Source: Marinarcus sediminis
Lineage (GTDB): Bacteria > Campylobacterota > Campylobacteria > Campylobacterales > Arcobacteraceae
Assembly (NCBI RefSeq): GCF_048571275.1
Contig: NZ_CP182357.1
Span: 620,001 to 684,000 of the forward strand
Direction of reading: 5' to 3'
DNA: 64,000 nucleotides
Shown here: one piece after another, positions 35,345 to 43,798 of the stretch
How positions within the stretch are numbered: the stretch's first letter is position 1
How the letters are laid out: each line of letters begins with the position of its first letter
Made by a program: the position numbers and the translations under genes
The notes under the pieces: model-generated
The model's input: the letters and a program-made list of their open reading frames with translations, nothing else
The model's database searches: none
Told to the model about the DNA's origin: nothing

Positions 35345-36028
35345 ATGAATTTGGCACAACAAATCGACTGGGAGAAGATGGAAGGATTAATTCCTGTTAT
35401 CACTCAAGAGGTCTCAACCAATGAAGTGTTAATGCTTGCATACATGGACAAAGAAGCATTAGAATTAACACTTCGTACAAAACTTGCTCACTATTTTAGT
35501 CGAAGTAAACAAAGAATTTGGAAAAAGGGTGAAAGCTCTGGTCATATTCAAAGCGTAGAGAACATATTGATTGATTGCGATAACGACACCCTTTTACTGA
35601 AAGTTAAACAAGAGGGAGTAGCTTGTCATACAGGACGAAAAAGCTGTTTTTTCCGTGATTTACAAACCAATGAAGAACTTCATGCGGTAGAGGTAGATAC
35701 CACATTAAGCTATGGCATTATTGATACCTTATATCACACCATTTGCGAACGAAAAAATGATGACCCAACGAAATCATACACCTCTGCTTTATTAAATGGT
35801 AAACAAAACTCAATGCTTAAAAAAATTGTTGAAGAAGCAGGAGAATTCACTTTTGCAGTTAAAGACCAAGATAAAGAGGAGATTGTCTATGAAGGAGCTG
35901 ATTTGGTCTATCACTGTTTGGTTGCCTTAGCCAGTGAAAATATTAGTCCTGATCAAATCAAACAAGAGCTTGCACGACGTTTTGGTCTTTCAGGAATTGA
36001 AGAAAAAAACTCAAGAGTACAAAAGTAA
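35345..36028 (+). CDS. hisIE: Bifunctional phosphoribosyl-AMP cyclohydrolase / phosphoribosyl-ATP pyrophosphatase
   Basis: 227 residues performing steps two and three of histidine synthesis. The HisI half (1-115) has NEVLMLAYMDKEAL, the SGHIQSVENILIDCDND metal/substrate segment and the zinc Cys in GVACHTGRKSCFF. The HisE half (125-225) has KIVEEAGEFTFAVK and EGADLVYHCLVAL typical of the MazG-like pyrophosphatase fold. The fusion order is the usual one. AAGGAG precedes the start. A perfect hairpin spans the stop codon. Confidence 0.94.
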   Translation: MNLAQQIDWEKMEGLIPVITQEVSTNEVLMLAYMDKEALELTLRTKLAHYFSRSKQRIWKKGESSGHIQSVENILIDCDNDTLLLKVKQEGVACHTGRKSCFFRDLQTNEELHAVEVDTTLSYGIIDTLYHTICERKNDDPTKSYTSALLNGKQNSMLKKIVEEAGEFTFAVKDQDKEEIVYEGADLVYHCLVALASENISPDQIKQELARRFGLSGIEEKNSRVQK

Positions 36029-36042
36029 TCTTTTGTACTCTT
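36013..36042 (+). terminator. Hairpin with the hisIE stop codon in its loop
   Basis: Perfect 13-bp stem (36013-36025 / 36030-36042) with loop TAAT; the TAA stop occupies the first three loop bases. No U tract follows. Confidence 0.6.
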
Positions 36043-36129
36043 AAGCTTCTAGCATTCGATTCTTCCTATACAAAAAATAAATCTCGGCTCTTTCTTAGCG
36101 CAACTAAGTTGCATTTAATGGAAAATTGC

Positions 36130-36135
36130 TATACT
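36130..36135 (+). promoter_or_regulatory. -10 promoter element for the 36168 gene
   Basis: TATACT in the context ATTGCTATACTTTT, 32 bases upstream of the ATG, similar to the strings at 8334 and 20693. Confidence 0.55.
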
Positions 36136-36167
36136 TTTTATTTACAAAGTATAACGAAAGGATTACA

Positions 36168-36419
36168 ATGAGTAATTTATGCCAATATTGTTCAAAAAAA
36201 ATACCCATTAATAAAGTCTTTTGTTCCAATACATGTAAAGAGAACTACTTTCAAATGCTGGCAATTAATCTGCCAAAACCTTTTTTAAAACGATTGTATT
36301 TCTTCTGTAATAAAGAACAAAAACAGTTAGAAATTAAAAAATTTGCCCAACGTCATCGTTGGGATGAAACACTGGTGGCTGAAAAAGCAGAACAACTGAT
36401 TCGCCAATATTTTCTATAA
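36168..36419 (+). CDS. Small zinc-ribbon protein of unknown function
   Basis: 83 residues. Two cysteine pairs in the first 30 residues (CQYC and CSNTC) form a likely zinc ribbon, similar to short treble-clef domains with the pattern CxxC-K-x-CSxxC. The remainder is basic and helical (PKPFLKRLYFFCNKEQKQLE) and could bind nucleic acid or a protein partner. ATG 36168 is chosen because AAAGGATTACA precedes it; an in-frame TTG at 36126 lies in the promoter. Single-gene unit, tail to tail with a small minus-strand gene. Function unknown. Confidence 0.65.
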   Translation: MSNLCQYCSKKIPINKVFCSNTCKENYFQMLAINLPKPFLKRLYFFCNKEQKQLEIKKFAQRHRWDETLVAEKAEQLIRQYFL

Positions 36420-36421
36420 TT

Positions 36422-36526
36422 CTACTGTTTCTTTTTGTTTCGAATGAACCGTTTTACAATAAAACTTAACGCCATAAAAATGACTAATCCACTTAAAACA
36501 AATAGACCTATTTTTTCTAAATACAT
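36422..36526 (-). CDS. 34-residue single-span membrane protein
   Basis: A short open frame on the minus strand encodes MYLEKIGLFVLSGLVIF and continues to a positively charged tail (VKRFIRNKKKQ). About 20 hydrophobic residues followed by Arg/Lys fit a small inner-membrane protein with its C terminus in the cytoplasm. A strong ribosome binding site, CAGGAGGA, lies seven bases before the ATG, which is the main reason to believe it. It converges with the zinc-ribbon gene, three bases between stops. No family recognised. Confidence 0.6.
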   Translation of the reverse strand: MYLEKIGLFVLSGLVIFMALSFIVKRFIRNKKKQ

Positions 36527-36590
36527 GACTCATCCTCCTGTTTAATACTCTTTACAACTATTATATCACAGGAAATGAAAAGATCTATTA

Positions 36591-36935
36591 TTATTTTTTA
36601 TTATAGATGATTTTCTCACCATTGTTATCAAAAAGGGGATATTTTTTCTCATTTTTCTTCATCTTTTCCACAATGGCTTCTTCCAAATCGATCTCATATG
36701 CCATACAAATTCGCAACAAATACACGGCAATATCTGCAATCTCTTCTTTTAAGTGCTCTTTTTTATCCCCGCTTAAATTTTCACTTTGCTCATGGCTAAG
36801 CCATTGAAATATTTCAACCAATTCTGCCGTTTCAACACTCAAAGCCATCGCCAAATTTTTGGGATTGTGGAACTTATCCCAATCTCGTTGTTTTGAGAAC
36901 TCTTTGATGATGTTGTGAATTTTTTCCATATTCAT
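36591..36935 (-). CDS. MazG-like nucleotide pyrophosphohydrolase
   Basis: 114 residues with the all-helical MazG/dUTPase-like core. The metal-binding EXXE and EXXD pairs are seen in ETAELVEIFQW and EEIADIAVYLLRI. Such enzymes remove pyrophosphate from non-canonical or excess nucleoside triphosphates; the preferred nucleotide is not clear. GGAG lies seven bases upstream of the first ATG. The preceding gene on the same strand is the long PLP enzyme, 12 bp away, so they may share a transcript. Confidence 0.85.
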   Translation of the reverse strand: MNMEKIHNIIKEFSKQRDWDKFHNPKNLAMALSVETAELVEIFQWLSHEQSENLSGDKKEHLKEEIADIAVYLLRICMAYEIDLEEAIVEKMKKNEKKYPLFDNNGEKIIYNKK

Positions 36936-36947
36936 TGAAAAACTCCT

Positions 36948-38441
36948 TCAGTTTAATTTTTCAAACTCATTGATAATATCATCAATATTTTCACACCCTA
37001 CTGAAACACGCAATAAATCCATAGGCAGTTTATGCGCTTTTAAAAAAGCTTGCCCTTGTTGTGAAGTAATGCAATCATAATGTGCCAAATAGACATAGGG
37101 CATGAGCAGAGTAAACTCTGTACCCAAACTTGGTCCTTTTGCAAAATTCAATCTGTCATACACCTCTTGAAAAGGTTTTTTAAACGTCATAGAAATCAGA
37201 CCACCAAAGGCATGTTCATTTTTCATTAACGCCATATAGTTTTTTGCACATGACGCTTGTTTTGAGTAATAAACACTCTCGATGAAATCTTTCTCTTTTA
37301 AATAATTCACCAATTTCTCACAATTTTGATTGATTTTTTCCATTCTTTGTTTATAAAAAGGAATTTCATATGCCAATCGTTGCATATCTTTGATATAAGG
37401 TTTATCACAATGTTTAAAGAACTCATTTCTACTGAAAGAAATTTTTGAGTTCTCATTGAGTATAAAACACCCCATAAGCACATCGGCATTTCCACAAGCA
37501 AACTTTGTCAAAGATTCTACAAAAATGTCCCCATAAGGCTTTAAATCAAGATTATGAGGGGTTGCTAATGTAGAGTCAATCACCAAAGGAATCTGATATT
37601 GCACACACAAAGCTTTTAAACGTATCAAATCTACTGTTTGAATGAGTGGATTAGTGGGTACTTCTGTGATAATGGCAGAGACACTGAACCCCTCTTGTTT
37701 TAAATAGTTTTCTAGAGCATCCAACTGGGCAATATCGTAAAAAATTTTGGTCTGAGTAAAGTGGTGTTTGACAATATTCATGGTATCCAAATACAACCAA
37801 CCAAACTGCACTAAAATATTTCTGCCATTGGCCGCTTGAATTGTTTTTAACCCTTTTAAAACTGCATAAACAGAGTTCATTCCCGAAGGGGATAAACAGA
37901 TATTCTCTTTAGGTTGTCCGTACGCTTGACTTAAATTTGCCAGAATGGTATCTTCGCTTGTTTTCGCTTCAGCTAAGTGCTCTTTGTGTTGGGTTGATAT
38001 TAAATTGTTTTTAATCAGATAATCTTCGGCAAATCGTGAAGAGAGATTGCACCCCACATGCTGAATGAACATCAACACTTTTTGCAGTTGGCTTGTCTCT
38101 TTGAGCACCAATATTACCCCAAAAGGTTCATCTATTTCAAAAGGATTATGAATAAAATATTTATCACTGACAATTTTTACAGCTTTTTTAGAACTGAGCA
38201 ACACCACTTCATAATTATTAGAAATGGTGTATTTCTTTTTTAAAAACTCTACCATCAATTTTAAATATGGATGCAGTATGAATCTGGGATAACCACTTTT
38301 TATCTTTTCATTAATGCCTTCAACTTGCTCTTCATAATCAATGACGTCTTGAAGTTTTGGCATTGAAACAGATACGGCATGAACATTATGTGGCGGTAAG
38401 GTTTCTCCACATGCTATTGGCTTAAAGAGGTGTTTTTGCAT
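36948..38441 (-). CDS. Long cystathionine gamma-synthase-like PLP enzyme
   Basis: 497 residues, about 110 longer than bacterial MetB/MetC. The C-terminal 370 residues have the Cys/Met-metabolism PLP fold: PSGMNSVYAVLKG, then IDSTLATP and PLP lysine in ESLTKFACGNADV. The N-terminal extension contains a GYPRFILHPYLK segment reminiscent of the extended cystathionine gamma-synthases of fungi. It would act on activated homoserine or cystathionine. Its start adjoins the stop of the shorter paralogue at 38442, giving a tandem pair. Exact reaction uncertain. Confidence 0.75.
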   Translation of the reverse strand: MQKHLFKPIACGETLPPHNVHAVSVSMPKLQDVIDYEEQVEGINEKIKSGYPRFILHPYLKLMVEFLKKKYTISNNYEVVLLSSKKAVKIVSDKYFIHNPFEIDEPFGVILVLKETSQLQKVLMFIQHVGCNLSSRFAEDYLIKNNLISTQHKEHLAEAKTSEDTILANLSQAYGQPKENICLSPSGMNSVYAVLKGLKTIQAANGRNILVQFGWLYLDTMNIVKHHFTQTKIFYDIAQLDALENYLKQEGFSVSAIITEVPTNPLIQTVDLIRLKALCVQYQIPLVIDSTLATPHNLDLKPYGDIFVESLTKFACGNADVLMGCFILNENSKISFSRNEFFKHCDKPYIKDMQRLAYEIPFYKQRMEKINQNCEKLVNYLKEKDFIESVYYSKQASCAKNYMALMKNEHAFGGLISMTFKKPFQEVYDRLNFAKGPSLGTEFTLLMPYVYLAHYDCITSQQGQAFLKAHKLPMDLLRVSVGCENIDDIINEFEKLN

Positions 38442-39593
38442 CTATTTTACAGCTTGTTTAATGTCTTCAATCAAATCTTCAACATTTTCTAATCCAATAG
38501 AAAAACGTACCGTTGCATCACTGATACCAATCGCAGCTAACTCCTCTTTGGAAAACGAAGCATGAGAAATTTTTGCAGGAATTTCAACTCTTGAATCGGG
38601 GCTTCCAAAAGAACACTTTTCACCAAATATGGTTGTTTTTTCGATGAACTGTTCTGCCAATTCAACTGAAATAAAATCAACCGTAAAAAGACCCGGAATA
38701 TAGTTCATCTGTTCTTTTGCCAAAGCATATTGTGCATGATCTTCAAAGGCAGGGAAATTGACACTTCTAATGTAGCTTTGCTCTTTTAAATACGTTGCTA
38801 TTGCATACGCAGACTTCTCATGCTCTTGCATTCTGATTTTAAGGGTTGGAATACCTAAAGAGATTAAAAAAACATCCATAGGGTTTTGACTTCGTCCATG
38901 TGCGTTGGCATAGTAGTGTATTTCATTGGCTAACTCTTGCGTTTTAGCAACAATGGCACCAGCGACAACACTGCCATGTCCTGAAATATATTTGGTTGTA
39001 GAAAAAAGTGAAAAATCGGCTCCCAAATCAAGCGGTTTTTGCGCCATAAAAGTTGCCAAAGAGTTGTCCACGGCAAAAAGTGCATTAAACTTTTTAGCAA
39101 GTTTACCCATGGCTTTTAAATCAATAATTTTAAGTCCTGGATTCGTCGGTGATTCACAAAGTACCAAATCAATGGCATGGTTTTTTAAAATCTCTTCACA
39201 ATAATTCAAATCTAAGAAATCAGCAAAATGGACGGTAATATTATATTTTTCTTTGAATATTTTTAAAAGTCTGAATGTTCCACCGTAACAATCGGCTTCC
39301 ACTAAAATATGAGAATGGGCTTTTAACACCGTTTCAAATAACAAAGCAACGGCAGCAATTCCAGTATGGGTACAAACACAACCTGATCCATTTTCTGCAT
39401 AAGTAAAAAGATTTTCTAAAACTTCTCTGGTGGGATTATCGCTTCTGGTGTAGTCATAAATTTTATCGCCATTTTGTTTTTTTAAATCAAACGTTCCAGT
39501 GTTATAAATGGGGAAATGTGATGCGCCAAAAGGGTCTTTTGTTGTTGAAAATTCTTGAATATGAGAAAGCTGAGTTTCAATATGTTTGTCCAT
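38442..39593 (-). CDS. Cystathionine gamma-synthase / beta-lyase family PLP enzyme
   Basis: 383 residues, the normal length. Family features: YTRSDNPTREVLE near residue 48, the CESPTNPGLKIIDL loop, AVDNSLATF and the PLP lysine in STTKYISGHG. It belongs with enzymes that make cystathionine or split it to homocysteine (MetB/MetC/MetZ); the sequence alone does not separate these. It is followed without a gap by the longer paralogue on the same strand. Together they suggest trans-sulfuration steps toward methionine, feeding metH. Confidence 0.82.
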   Translation of the reverse strand: MDKHIETQLSHIQEFSTTKDPFGASHFPIYNTGTFDLKKQNGDKIYDYTRSDNPTREVLENLFTYAENGSGCVCTHTGIAAVALLFETVLKAHSHILVEADCYGGTFRLLKIFKEKYNITVHFADFLDLNYCEEILKNHAIDLVLCESPTNPGLKIIDLKAMGKLAKKFNALFAVDNSLATFMAQKPLDLGADFSLFSTTKYISGHGSVVAGAIVAKTQELANEIHYYANAHGRSQNPMDVFLISLGIPTLKIRMQEHEKSAYAIATYLKEQSYIRSVNFPAFEDHAQYALAKEQMNYIPGLFTVDFISVELAEQFIEKTTIFGEKCSFGSPDSRVEIPAKISHASFSKEELAAIGISDATVRFSIGLENVEDLIEDIKQAVK

Positions 39594-39724
39594 TATAAAC
39601 CTAATAATTTTTTTTCTATTATAGCCAAGGATTTATAATTATTTGATATAAGAAAAATTAGGTCAGTTTATATTTTAGTAAAGTTAAAGACAACAGTTAA
39701 TTTGATTAACTGTTGCCAAAGTTG

Positions 39725-40891
39725 TTAGTGACAACCACATCCGCCCTCTGATTTCTCTTGAGGTTTTGCTTTTCCAGCAGTTGAACAAGCACTTACTCCT
39801 GGAGGAGTTGTTGGTTGAATTTGAGCATTACTTACTCCCCCTTGTGCATTTACACCATCAATGTGATTGATAATGGCTTGTGCTGCTTGCATATATTTTT
39901 TAGCCGATACACTTTCTGGGAAATGATACACAATTGGTTTCCCCTCATCACCACCTTCTCTGATAGCGGGTTCAATTGGAATGTTCCCAATAACTTGGGT
40001 ATCGTATGTTTTAGCCAATTCGTTACATGTTCCTTGCCCAAAAATATCCGATACGGTTTGACAATTAGGGCAGACAAAGCCACTCATGTTTTCGATAATT
40101 CCCGCAACTGGGATGTGTAACTTCTTAAACATGTCTAAGCTTCTTCTTGAATCGTCTAGCGCCACATGTTGTGGGGTAGTCACATTTACACCGCATGTTA
40201 CGGGTACACTTTGAGCCAGAGTTAATTGAGCATCACCTGTTCCTGGAGGCATGTCAATAAACAGAACATCCAACTCTTCCCATAAAATATCTCTTAAAAG
40301 TTGTTCGATGGCTTTCATGATCATCGCACCTCTCCAGATAAGCGCTTGTCCCTCTTCCATGAGTGAACCCATTGACATAACATCAACACCATAGGCCTTA
40401 AATGGTTTGGCTTTATTTCCAACAACTTCAACTTCAAGTCCTTGTAAACCCATCATACGTGGAATATTTGGTCCATAAATGTCGGCATCTAATATACCCA
40501 CTCTTTTCCCTTGCATGGCAGCTGCAATGGCAAGATTCACGGTAGTCGTTGATTTACCAACTCCCCCTTTCCCTGAACTGACCATCACAAAGTTTTTAAT
40601 TTGTGGTGCCACATTTTTACCACTTACTGAGTTGCTTTGTTGTTTTGGTGCTTCGGGTTTTTTCAGTTGAATATGGACAGTTTTTAGACCAATTTTTCCT
40701 AACACTGTTTTAATATCTTCATTTAATTTTGCCTCTACCTCAGCAGCGCTTGAGGTAATTTCTAAATGAACAATACACTCGTCGTTATTCAGTTCAATAT
40801 CTTTTACAAAACCAAAATCCATGATTGATTTTGTAAATCCTGGATATAAAACATTTTGTAATTCATTTTTAATATCAACTACTGTTGCCAT
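39725..40891 (-). CDS. mrp: Mrp/ApbC iron-sulfur cluster carrier ATPase
   Basis: 388 residues. An N-terminal MIP18-like domain (about 1-85) is followed by the ParA-type ATPase with deviant Walker A SSGKGGVGKST (about 104-114), IDMPPGTGDAQLTL, and the cluster-binding CxxC in FVCPNCQT (about 270). It delivers [4Fe-4S] clusters to apoproteins. An unusual tail of about 50 residues, with Pro/Gly/Ser and ending GGCGCH, extends past the usual C terminus and may bind metal. AAGGA precedes the ATG. Confidence 0.92.
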   Translation of the reverse strand: MATVVDIKNELQNVLYPGFTKSIMDFGFVKDIELNNDECIVHLEITSSAAEVEAKLNEDIKTVLGKIGLKTVHIQLKKPEAPKQQSNSVSGKNVAPQIKNFVMVSSGKGGVGKSTTTVNLAIAAAMQGKRVGILDADIYGPNIPRMMGLQGLEVEVVGNKAKPFKAYGVDVMSMGSLMEEGQALIWRGAMIMKAIEQLLRDILWEELDVLFIDMPPGTGDAQLTLAQSVPVTCGVNVTTPQHVALDDSRRSLDMFKKLHIPVAGIIENMSGFVCPNCQTVSDIFGQGTCNELAKTYDTQVIGNIPIEPAIREGGDEGKPIVYHFPESVSAKKYMQAAQAIINHIDGVNAQGGVSNAQIQPTTPPGVSACSTAGKAKPQEKSEGGCGCH

Positions 40892-40924
40892 ATGATATTC
40901 CTTATTAATTTTAAATTTTTTTGT

Positions 40925-40930
40925 ATTATA
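40925..40930 (-). promoter_or_regulatory. -10 promoter element for mrp
   Basis: TATAAT on the minus strand, 33 bases upstream of the mrp ATG, in a T/A-rich surrounding. Confidence 0.5.
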
Positions 40931-41041
40931 ATTAAAATAGGATAATTTTAGTCTTAATTAGCTTAATTAATTAAAACGATTTTTAAATTACTCTGCTTTA
41001 AGGGTGCCATTATAATACAAAAAGATTTATTTTACAAATAA

Positions 41042-41073
41042 AAAAAGGCTCAGTTAAACAACTGAGCCTTTTT
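41042..41073 (-). terminator. Intrinsic terminator of thiC
   Basis: Perfect 14-bp stem (41042-41055 / 41060-41073) with a four-base loop; on the minus strand it ends in a T run, 18 bases after the thiC stop. Confidence 0.85.
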
Positions 41074-41091
41074 CATAAACCAAGTGAAACG

Positions 41092-42438
41092 CTATTTGCT
41101 TCCCATGGTTACAGGATGTGCTTCCACGATTTGTTGTGTAATTTTGTATGAACAAAATTTTGGTCCACACATAGAACAAAACTCGGCTTCTTTAAATACA
41201 TCTTGAGGAAGGGTTTCATCGTGGTACTCTTTTGCTCGGTCTGGATCTAAACATAACTCAAATTGTCGGTTCCAATCAAAGCCGTATCGTGCATCTGACA
41301 TCTCGTCATCAATTTTTCTGGCATCTTTTCGACCTCGTGCAATGTCCGCTGAGTGTGCTGCAATTTTATAAGCAATAATTCCAACTCGAACATCTTCTGC
41401 GTTAGGTAACCCTAAGTGCTCTTTTGGTGTTACATAACATAACATAGAAGCTCCATGCCATCCACCTACAGCTGCACCAATAGCAGAACTGATATGATCA
41501 TATCCAGCTGCAATATCTGTGGTCAATGGTCCTAAAATATAAAACGGTGCTTCATGGCAATACTCTCGCTCAATTTTCATGTTTCTTTCAACTTGATTTA
41601 AAGGCACATGTCCAGGTCCTTCAATCATGACTTGAACATCTTTTTCCCATGCTCTTAACGTTAATTCACCCAAAATTTTTAACTCACTTAATTGCGCTTC
41701 ATCGGAAGCATCTGCCAAACAACCTGGTCTGAGTGAATCCCCTAAGGAAAGCGATACATCATATTTTCTACAAATATCTAAAATCTCTTCATAGGCATCA
41801 AAGAAAGGATTCTCTTTGTGATAGTGCATCATCCAAGATGCCATTAGGGAACCACCTCTTGAAACAATTCCCATTTTTCTTTTTGCTACATGGGGCATAA
41901 ACTGCAGTAAAAATCCTGCATGAATGGTAAAGTAACTTACTCCCTGTTGTGCTTGTTTTTCAAGTGTTTTAAGCATGGCTTCAATGGTTAAGTTGTTAAT
42001 GTCATTACCACAATCATGAATGATTTGATAAATGGGTACCGTTCCAATAGGTACCGTTGAGTGTGCAATGACAGCTTCTCGAATGGCATCCAAATCACCA
42101 CCTGTACTTAAATCCATGATAGTATCTGCACCATATTTTAAACTGACATCGACTTTTTCAACTTCACCTGCAATATCCGAAGCCAAAGCAGAAGAACCAA
42201 TATTGGCATTGATTTTACAACTCGATGCAATTCCAATGGCCATTGGTTTTAAATTTCTGTGATTTACGTTTGCAGGAATAATCAATCTTCCTCTGGCAAT
42301 TTCACTTCTTACAAATTCAGGATCTAAATTTTCAACTTTTGCAACATATTCCATATCTGGCGTAATCATACCTCTTTTAGCATAATACATTTGTGTTCTA
42401 ACTTCATCATTTTTATGATTATCTAACCAATCTCTCAT
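41092..42438 (-). CDS. thiC: Phosphomethylpyrimidine synthase ThiC
   Basis: 448 residues, the shorter ThiC form without the long N-terminal domain of the E. coli protein. It is a radical-SAM enzyme converting aminoimidazole ribotide to the thiamine pyrimidine. The C-terminal CxxCxxxxC cluster motif is in CSMCGPKFC. YGADTIMDLSTGG and EGPGHVPLNQ are family blocks. AGGAA precedes the ATG. I find no TPP riboswitch (no CTGAGA-type core) in the leader. It is read alone and ends at the terminator at 41042. Confidence 0.96.
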   Translation of the reverse strand: MRDWLDNHKNDEVRTQMYYAKRGMITPDMEYVAKVENLDPEFVRSEIARGRLIIPANVNHRNLKPMAIGIASSCKINANIGSSALASDIAGEVEKVDVSLKYGADTIMDLSTGGDLDAIREAVIAHSTVPIGTVPIYQIIHDCGNDINNLTIEAMLKTLEKQAQQGVSYFTIHAGFLLQFMPHVAKRKMGIVSRGGSLMASWMMHYHKENPFFDAYEEILDICRKYDVSLSLGDSLRPGCLADASDEAQLSELKILGELTLRAWEKDVQVMIEGPGHVPLNQVERNMKIEREYCHEAPFYILGPLTTDIAAGYDHISSAIGAAVGGWHGASMLCYVTPKEHLGLPNAEDVRVGIIAYKIAAHSADIARGRKDARKIDDEMSDARYGFDWNRQFELCLDPDRAKEYHDETLPQDVFKEAEFCSMCGPKFCSYKITQQIVEAHPVTMGSK

Positions 42439-42628
42439 AATATATTCCTATTTAAATTTTCAAAAATTATAGCAGATTTTTATTAGAAAACCTTAATGAT
42501 TCAAACTAAATTTACTTTATTAAGTATCCCATTTTCTCTTCAGAAGCTCCTAAAAATGCCACTGTTTGTATATTATTGTTTTAAAATTAAATCTATAAAT
42601 TAACTTTTACTCAGAGTTAAAATTAAGC

Positions 42629-42634
42629 TATAAT
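42629..42634 (+). promoter_or_regulatory. -10 promoter element for ispDF
   Basis: TATAAT within AATTAAGCTATAATTC, 39 bases upstream of the TTG start, matching the recurring GCTATA motif of this genome. Confidence 0.6.
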
Positions 42635-42673
42635 TCAATATACTTTGTAACTTTTCTACACAAAGGAGTATTT

Positions 42674-43798
42674 TTGAGTAACATTACACTTGTAATGCTA
42701 TGTGCAGGCTCTTCAAGTCGCTTTGGATTAAAAACCAAGAAACAATGGTTACGAACAGGTCACCAACCCTTATGGTTATATGTAACACAACAATTGTCTT
42801 CTTTTTATAATTTCAGCAAAATAATTGTCGTCTCTTCACAGCATGAATTAAATTATATGCGTAATTTTACAGATACTGTTCTGTTTGTTACTGGGGGCAA
42901 TACCCGACAAGAATCCATGAAAAATGCCTTAGAAAATGTAGATACTCCTTATGTGATGTTCACCGATGTGGCGCGTGCTTGTATTCCCAATGAGATGCTA
43001 AACGAAATTGTAAAAAACAAAGGGAATGCGGATTGCATTGTTCCTTATTTAAGTATCAGTGATACAGTAGTTTATCATGAAGAAACAATTAACCGAGATG
43101 ATGTAAAAATCATACAAACACCTCAATTATCTGATACTTTAAAATTAAAAAAAGCGTTACAAAGCGATATTGATTTTACCGATGACAGTTCAGCCATTAA
43201 AGCCATGGGGGGAACAGTATTGTATGTAAAAGGTCATGTGAATGCAAAAAAACTGACGTTTGATCATGATTTAAAAGAGATCAGCTGTTTAAAAGCTCCT
43301 GCTTCAGAGTGTTTTACGGGAACAGGGTTTGATATACACCCTTTTGAACCCAACAAGCCGATGGTCTTAGGTGGTGTGAAAATAGCTGTTCCTTATGGAT
43401 TTAAAGCGCACAGCGATGGAGATGTACTCATACATTCACTCATCGATGCGCTTTTGGGTGCTTGTGGTGCAGGAGATATTGGTGAATTTTTTCCCGATAC
43501 AAATATGGAATATGCCAATATTGATTCAACCCTTTTATTGACAAATATTGTTGATTTTATTTGTGGAGTGGGTTACAAAATTGTCAATGTGGATGTTACC
43601 ATCATTGCACAACAACCCAAAATCAATCCCTATAAGAGTGACATAAAAACAAACATTGCAACTTTGCTTGGTATTGAAAAACCATTTGTTAATATCAAAG
43701 CAACCACAGCAGAAAAACTTGGTTTTATTGGAAGAGAAGAGGGCGTTGCTGTACAAAGTTCTGCGACACTCAGATATTATGATTGGAAGAATGAATGA
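42674..43798 (+). CDS. ispDF: Bifunctional IspD/IspF isoprenoid enzyme
   Basis: 374 residues. IspD half (1-210): MLCAGSSSRFGLKTKKQWL is the CTP-binding loop, and it makes CDP-methylerythritol. IspF half (215-374): GTGFDIHPFEPNKPMVLGG, then AHSDGDVLIHSLIDALLGACGAGDIG, and it makes the cyclic diphosphate. The fusion is typical of Campylobacterota and Alphaproteobacteria. Start is TTG 42674 with a strong AAAGGAG eight bases upstream. It overlaps the next gene (ATGA). Confidence 0.94.
   Translation: MSNITLVMLCAGSSSRFGLKTKKQWLRTGHQPLWLYVTQQLSSFYNFSKIIVVSSQHELNYMRNFTDTVLFVTGGNTRQESMKNALENVDTPYVMFTDVARACIPNEMLNEIVKNKGNADCIVPYLSISDTVVYHEETINRDDVKIIQTPQLSDTLKLKKALQSDIDFTDDSSAIKAMGGTVLYVKGHVNAKKLTFDHDLKEISCLKAPASECFTGTGFDIHPFEPNKPMVLGGVKIAVPYGFKAHSDGDVLIHSLIDALLGACGAGDIGEFFPDTNMEYANIDSTLLLTNIVDFICGVGYKIVNVDVTIIAQQPKINPYKSDIKTNIATLLGIEKPFVNIKATTAEKLGFIGREEGVAVQSSATLRYYDWKNE

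Noticed and set aside
42439..42673. TPP riboswitch upstream of thiC
   Set aside because: No CTGAGA or GATCTGG-like core on the minus strand, and the leader is very AT-rich.
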